A DNA stretch of 64,000 nucleotides from positions 11,316,640 through 11,380,639 of the forward strand of contig NC_054740.1 of the NCBI RefSeq assembly GCF_018143015.1. The letters are read 5' to 3'. A model generated the notes under the pieces. The model was not told the DNA's origin. It was given only the letters and a program-made list of their open reading frames with translations, and ran no database searches. Positions 60,656-64,000 of the stretch are shown piece after piece (position 1 is the stretch's first letter; every line of letters begins with the position of its first letter). The stretch is from Lytechinus variegatus. Taxonomy: Eukaryota > Echinodermata > Echinoidea > Temnopleuroida > Toxopneustidae. The position numbers and the translations under genes are program-made.

Positions 60656-60769
60656 GCCTTTTGTAGATTAACAAACAAGATATTAATTTATCAATCAAAT
60701 TGCTCCTTTTTCAGAAGTTTAATCTTGCGATTAGAAAGAGAAATAGGAAGAAAGTCATCATTTACATAT

Positions 60770-60930
60770 TGTATTGTTTATAGTTGATAACAAACTTGTT
60801 TGCACAAAACCATTTACAAACATTTGTTAGTTCAGTATTTACGATTTCACACAAGTGAAAAAGATTTTCATCAGAATCAACCATATTTGAATCGTCGGCG
60901 TGCAAAGGAAAGAGATTTGACGAACATGTG
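60770..60930 (-). pseudogene. Relic of a LINE reverse transcriptase
   Basis: Minus-strand frame with HADDSNMVDSDENLFHLCEI and ELTNVCKWFCANKF. This follows the spacing of a LINE RT (a degenerate F/YADD box, then the helix with WFxANKL). No other domain survives nearby. Confidence 0.55.
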
Positions 60931-61118
60931 CAATGAACGTCACAATAGGGATCGCGAGTATTCCTTTTACAACCAATCACAATGCAGTAAATTGCGCGTC
61001 GTGACGTAATAATGATTTGACCACAATTTTTATCATGCGCCTCTAGCAAATGAAACAAATCGTTTCTAAGCAAATTTTTGCCATTATTATCCGTAGACTT
61101 TCAACCTACGAACGTAAA

Positions 61119-62656
61119 ATGGGAAACCTTCTTACGAAAGTGAGCCCTTTGTGTTGTTGCCGTTCACGAAAAGGTAAAAAGCAAAATAAAATATTATATT
61201 AAACATGTTAAGTCTCATATTGAAGCATAATAATACAAAAATATTGGTGGTATTATTTTCAGAAAAGCCCAAATAAAAATGTGTTATTAGTGTTAAGACA
61301 TTATTTTTCAAGGAGAGCTCAATAGTTAGACTAAATAATTTTTTTTAAATGTGTTGTGATGACGCGAATGAAGGAGCTAAGTTTATGACAAGTTTTGAGT
61401 AATAGCGAGGGTCAATGTTGAAAATATGCAGAGCGAGAGAGTCTTGGAACTCAGTGATCAGTAAAACTTCCGCTACAAGATCGAAATTTCCAGATATTAA
61501 ATGGAATTTGCAAAATGAAAATACAGTTATTTCACCAAATCTATCCCTATTATGATAAAATTTAGGCAGCAATCCCCTGAAAATAAAATCCACCAACTCG
61601 CTATAGACAAGTCGATTTCCCCATACAATATCTCGTTTATCAATATCACTATAATCACTGGCGGATCCGGGGGGGGGGGGCTCAGCAGGCCCGTGCCCCC
61701 CCCCCCCCTTGAAAGGCACAATTGAAATTTGTAATGTAAATATGCCGTTAAAACCCAAATGTTGCCCGCCTCCCTTTTTTATTGCTTGTCAAACTTTCCT
61801 CGGGAAAATGCCAAATGCCCCCCCCCCCTTTGGAAAATTATAATAAAATATTCAAATGGTCTCTACTTTCATATTTTGCTCGGGCATGCCCTACTATTTT
61901 TTGTTAGCCTTCCTGGAGTTCCTGAAGACAATAAAATTGCATCTTTGTTTTATCTCTTAAAATTTTGCTCAAAACCTTTATATTTTATCCTCAACTCTCG
62001 GGCCATTTTAACACTCTGCATGTAGAGTGGATTTGACGCTTTATGAGTTACCAGTATTCGACGTACTTTACTCTTCTCTTTCTTCAGTGAAAAGGGAACC
62101 AAGATCACAACCCGGCATAGACACAGATGACTATGCATATTCGATTGCCTTAAACAATGCGTAAGTTATTTCCTGATATTAATTTAGACAGCTTTACTTT
62201 ATATGCCAATGGGCATCATAAACAAGTACCGACTATTGCATACCATTCCTTTTCCCTCTGCCTGTGGGTCTTCGATCTAATGCACACTTTCGATTAGAAA
62301 ATAAATAGTTATTTCCTTGGTTGGATCAGAAAATCATTTCACATATGTTTCACTCGGGTTGTATTGTTGTTTGTTTGTTTGTTTGTTTTTGTTTCTACCA
62401 AGTATCAACATCTTTACCCCGCCCCCTACTCGTCGTCCGGCCTTTTCCTAGTAAACTATAGGGTCCATGTGTCACCACCCACTGCTCACACGTAAATATA
62501 TCTTTGCTTTTTCTTTGCCTTTTCTTTCTGTGTTCACAGATACCAAGTTGAGATTCATTCTCAGCCCGAAGTATTCATTGTAAGTCAAAAGAAAATTTAC
62601 AAAATACGTTTTTCATAGAATACTATGAACATGATTTATAATTATAATCATAGTTA

Positions 62657-62691
<35 letters not shown>

Positions 62692-63754
62692 ATAGTAGTA
62701 GTAGTAGTAGTAGTAGTGAAAATGTCACAATTAAAAAAGTGATACTTTTGTTTGAATTAATACTTTTATAACGATTTTTAACGATTTTGCCTTCTTCCGT
62801 AGAAGCTTTAAACAATTCCAATACACAGTTCTATTGCTGTCGTTTTTGTTTTGTTTTGATTCCTATTGAAGGAACCAGTCACAGATCCTGAACCAGAATA
62901 TCAAGATGTCTGCCAAGCCGTCAACAAGGTAAATACAAAACATTATTGTTAGTTTTCACAAGCATCCACATGATTTTGTTTAAAAATTTCTGGTTTCTGG
63001 ATATAACATTTCTTTTCAGAAAAAAACAGACTAAAGTATCGAAATAAAGACCTGAAGAAGAAACATGTTCATTTTTTCTGTTTTATCCCGTTTAGAATGA
63101 ATTCGAAGACTTGGACACACCCAGAAATGTCACACAATTTATCCAGGTAGGCCTACATCATGGATATCTATTATGAAAAATATGAAGAAAAAATAGAATA
63201 AGATTCCAATTATCACTCTTTATATTTCTATTTCATTATGATTATGCACGAATGTATTATCTACAGCAAAAATGAAATGAAGTAAACTTTATTTTTTTCC
63301 AGACCATCGTTCACGATGCCGCTGTCGATCTCGAGGTTGACATGTTCATTGCAGACATCTTAGCTGTACGTACGGGTAGTCAATAAGTTCATTTTGATTT
63401 ATATGCGATAATGGTATATCGTAATCATTTTCTTAAGCAGCAAAATCAGTAGGATAATGTATATTCTAATTTTTGCATTAGACTTTGATTTAATATTTAA
63501 AAAATAATAACCTATTTTAGCAATTTCCGAGCTTTTTTCTTATGCTCCTATTTTAATATTTTGGGGGATCTATACCACCTCCTCCCCCAATTATTGTTCG
63601 CCAGTGGCCGAAACGTAAGTGTATTGATTCAAATTAAGCTTTCCTCAGGCTTCTATTTTATTCTCAAAAAATAATTTATTTTTTCTCCGAACTTTAACAG
63701 GATGTGGCTGAGAACCTAATTCAGATAGAACAAAAGATCAAGCCTTACGTTCAG
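61119..63754 (+). CDS. N-terminally lipidated protein, first seven exons (unknown family), 3' end outside the window
   Basis: Exons with consistent GT/AG sites and phases: 61119-61173, 62088-62160, 62540-62579, 62872-62928, 63096-63146, 63303-63365, 63701-63754; 131 codons so far with no stop. It begins MGNLLTKVSPLCCCRSRK: Gly2 fits N-myristoylation and Cys12-14 palmitoylation, so inner-membrane anchoring is likely. Residues about 24-60 are acidic and polar (DTDDYAYS). After about residue 75 it is helical, with TIVHDAAVDLEVDMFIADIL and DVAENLIQIEQKIKPYVQ. This layout (lipid anchor plus amphipathic helix) resembles small membrane A-kinase anchoring proteins, but that is a weak analogy. Small exons of 40-73 bases are typical of invertebrate deuterostome genes. 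The family is not recognised. Confidence 0.72.
61174..62087 (+). other. Intron 1 of the lipidated-protein gene with a hAT-like fragment
   Basis: Contains a left-end-like sequence CACTGGCGGATCCGG followed by a G-run at 61657-61680 and a C-run, without a recognised right end. A minus-strand open frame of 137 codons (61758-61345) crosses this end and has no recognisable domain. Confidence 0.55.
62656..62717 (+). repeat. (TAG)n microsatellite in intron 3
   Basis: About 20 TAG triplets with one interruption. Confidence 0.95.
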
Positions 63755-63789
63755 GTATAGTGTGATGCTTCGTCATTTGCTTGAAAAAA

Positions 63790-64000
63790 AATGATTTTTT
63801 TTTTTTCATTTTTCCCGTTTTTTTTTCAATCTTTTTATCTTCTCCAAATATATATCTTCTTTGTCCCTTTTTCTTCCTTTTTTTTCTTCTTCTTCTTCTT
63901 TTTTTTCTTCTTCTCCTTTTCCATCTTCTTCTTCTCCTCCTTCTCTTCCTACTCCATCTTCTTCTCCTCCTCCCCGCTAATGTTTTCCTTACTTTTCTTC
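63790..64000 (+). repeat. CT-rich tract after exon 7
   Basis: T-runs followed by TTC and CTC triplets to the window end, inside the intron after the last visible exon. Confidence 0.75.

Noticed and set aside
61345..61758. 137-codon minus-strand open frame in intron 1 of the lipidated-protein gene
   Set aside because: It runs across a transposon-end-like G-run, has no recognised motif and lies in an A+T-rich intron.
1..64000. CRISPR arrays, bacterial operons or prophage
   Set aside because: Introns, LINEs, MITEs and satellites show that this is animal nuclear DNA; no evenly spaced identical short repeats with unique spacers were seen.

Overview
This is animal (metazoan) genomic DNA: intron-split genes, long A+T-rich non-coding stretches, microsatellites, and a dense mix of DNA transposons, LINEs, SINE-like copies and MITEs. 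The repeat mix suggests an echinoderm, probably a sea urchin. The clues are a LINE with an N-terminal 2A motif and PHD finger, SINE-like copies with an agcgctatata end, 'GCGAGCGCGAAGCGCGAGC' arrays, and hAT-like elements with G-runs just inside the ends. The phylum is an inference; no host gene here is diagnostic.

Layout. 1-5669: most of a Harbinger (PIF) transposon with an intact DDE transposase (+) and a two-exon Myb/SANT-like partner (-); a tRNA-like sequence lies in the partner's intron. Its right end sits at a TTA inside a copy of a palindromic foldback element, and a fuller foldback copy follows (5944-6796). 6797-13390: mostly featureless, with a SINE remnant, simple repeats and one possible exon. 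13395-19726: a CR1-like LINE fragment (+) split by a nearly full-length LINE (-) that carries signal peptide, 2A, PHD, APE endonuclease and reverse transcriptase, broken by one frameshift. 19730-26400: non-coding, with short palindromic elements, a LINE 3' end, SINE-like copies and a tandem repeat. 26432-34867: an 8.4 kb composite hAT-like element with a perfect 8-bp target duplication. It holds a three-monomer higher-order repeat array interrupted by two LINE fragments, a C-rich minisatellite and a ~900-base polypyrimidine tract. 34880-45500: MITEs and low-complexity tracts with one unexplained open frame.

45552-48444 (-): the last two coding exons of a glutaredoxin. Upstream of it, 48750-52850 is packed with MITEs and a nested hAT element, many with readable 8-bp target duplications. 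52867-53817 and 56798-57780 are a ~950 bp segmental duplication with a strikingly conserved core. 58660-60650 holds two oppositely oriented copies related to the array-bearing element. 61119-63754 (+) holds the first seven exons of a gene for an N-terminally lipidated protein of unknown function; it runs past the window end.

Only two host genes are well supported: the partial glutaredoxin and the partial lipidated protein. Nearly everything else is mobile DNA, and the order of insertion can often be read from interrupted repeats and target-site duplications.
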